Source: Hypsibius dujardini (lineage: Eukaryota > Tardigrada > Eutardigrada > Parachela > Hypsibiidae). Taken from it: a DNA stretch of 29,520 bases. The translations under genes and the position numbers were made by a program. The notes beneath the pieces were generated by a model. The model was not told where the DNA came from. It ran no database searches and saw nothing but the letters and a program-made list of their open reading frames with translations. Where the stretch lies: assembly GCA_001579985.1 (NCBI GenBank), contig LRSR01009079.1, forward strand, positions 1-29,520. The letters are read 5' to 3'. Of the stretch, positions 29,520 to 29,520 are shown one piece after another. How positions within the stretch are numbered: the first letter of the stretch is position 1; each line of letters starts with the position of its first letter.

Positions 29520-29520
29520 G
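29450..29520. repeat. (CAGA)n microsatellite, cut by right edge
   Basis: CAGA units begin irregularly near 29450 and become regular from about 29480 to the last base. The tract would sit in the upstream intron of the P450 gene if that intron is longer than 170 bp. Confidence 0.92.

Overview
This is a gene-dense stretch of an invertebrate animal genome. Every gene is split by many short GT-AG introns (about 60-500 bp), and the gene set is metazoan: an NRBP pseudokinase, the splicing factor SUGP1, an SLC22 carrier, a rhodopsin-class GPCR, EGF-type repeats, a clan-2-like cytochrome P450. Compact introns and small intergenic gaps exclude a vertebrate. A tardigrade or another small ecdysozoan would fit, but no feature here decides the phylum. 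No rRNA, tRNA, CRISPR or bacterial operon was seen.

Layout, left to right: 13-bp minisatellite (1-130); NRBP (minus, 715-4159); SUGP1 (plus, 4622-6562), divergent from NRBP over 462 bp; an SLC22 organic-ion carrier (minus, 6957-10453), convergent with SUGP1; a DOMON-domain secreted protein (plus, 11725-13127); a cystatin/stefin with a signal peptide (minus, 13392-14380); a 2.8-kb gap filled by inverted-repeat elements and a 26-bp minisatellite; a Cys-rich EGF-like secreted protein of 12 small exons (plus, 17205-19199); RidA (plus, 19807 or 19990 to 21070); a Ser/Asn/Thr-rich secreted protein with about 39 N-glycosylation sequons (minus, 21397-22909); a 2-kb gene-poor gap of simple repeats; an atypical class A GPCR (minus, 24885-26764); a 16-bp satellite (28016-28492); and the last two exons of a P450 (minus, 29038-29347) whose remainder lies beyond the right edge.

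Exon joins were worked out by hand from splice consensus, reading phase and family similarity. All ten coding models stay in frame through every junction. The genes are unrelated housekeeping and secreted/membrane genes, not a visible pathway.

The most distinctive content is non-coding: at least three families of short, internally palindromic elements, each in two copies where a family can be defined, plus several single-copy fold-backs, one of which carries a minisatellite as its core inside an intron. Two of the families share a related terminal inverted repeat and TA flanks, so one transposase lineage may have mobilised both.
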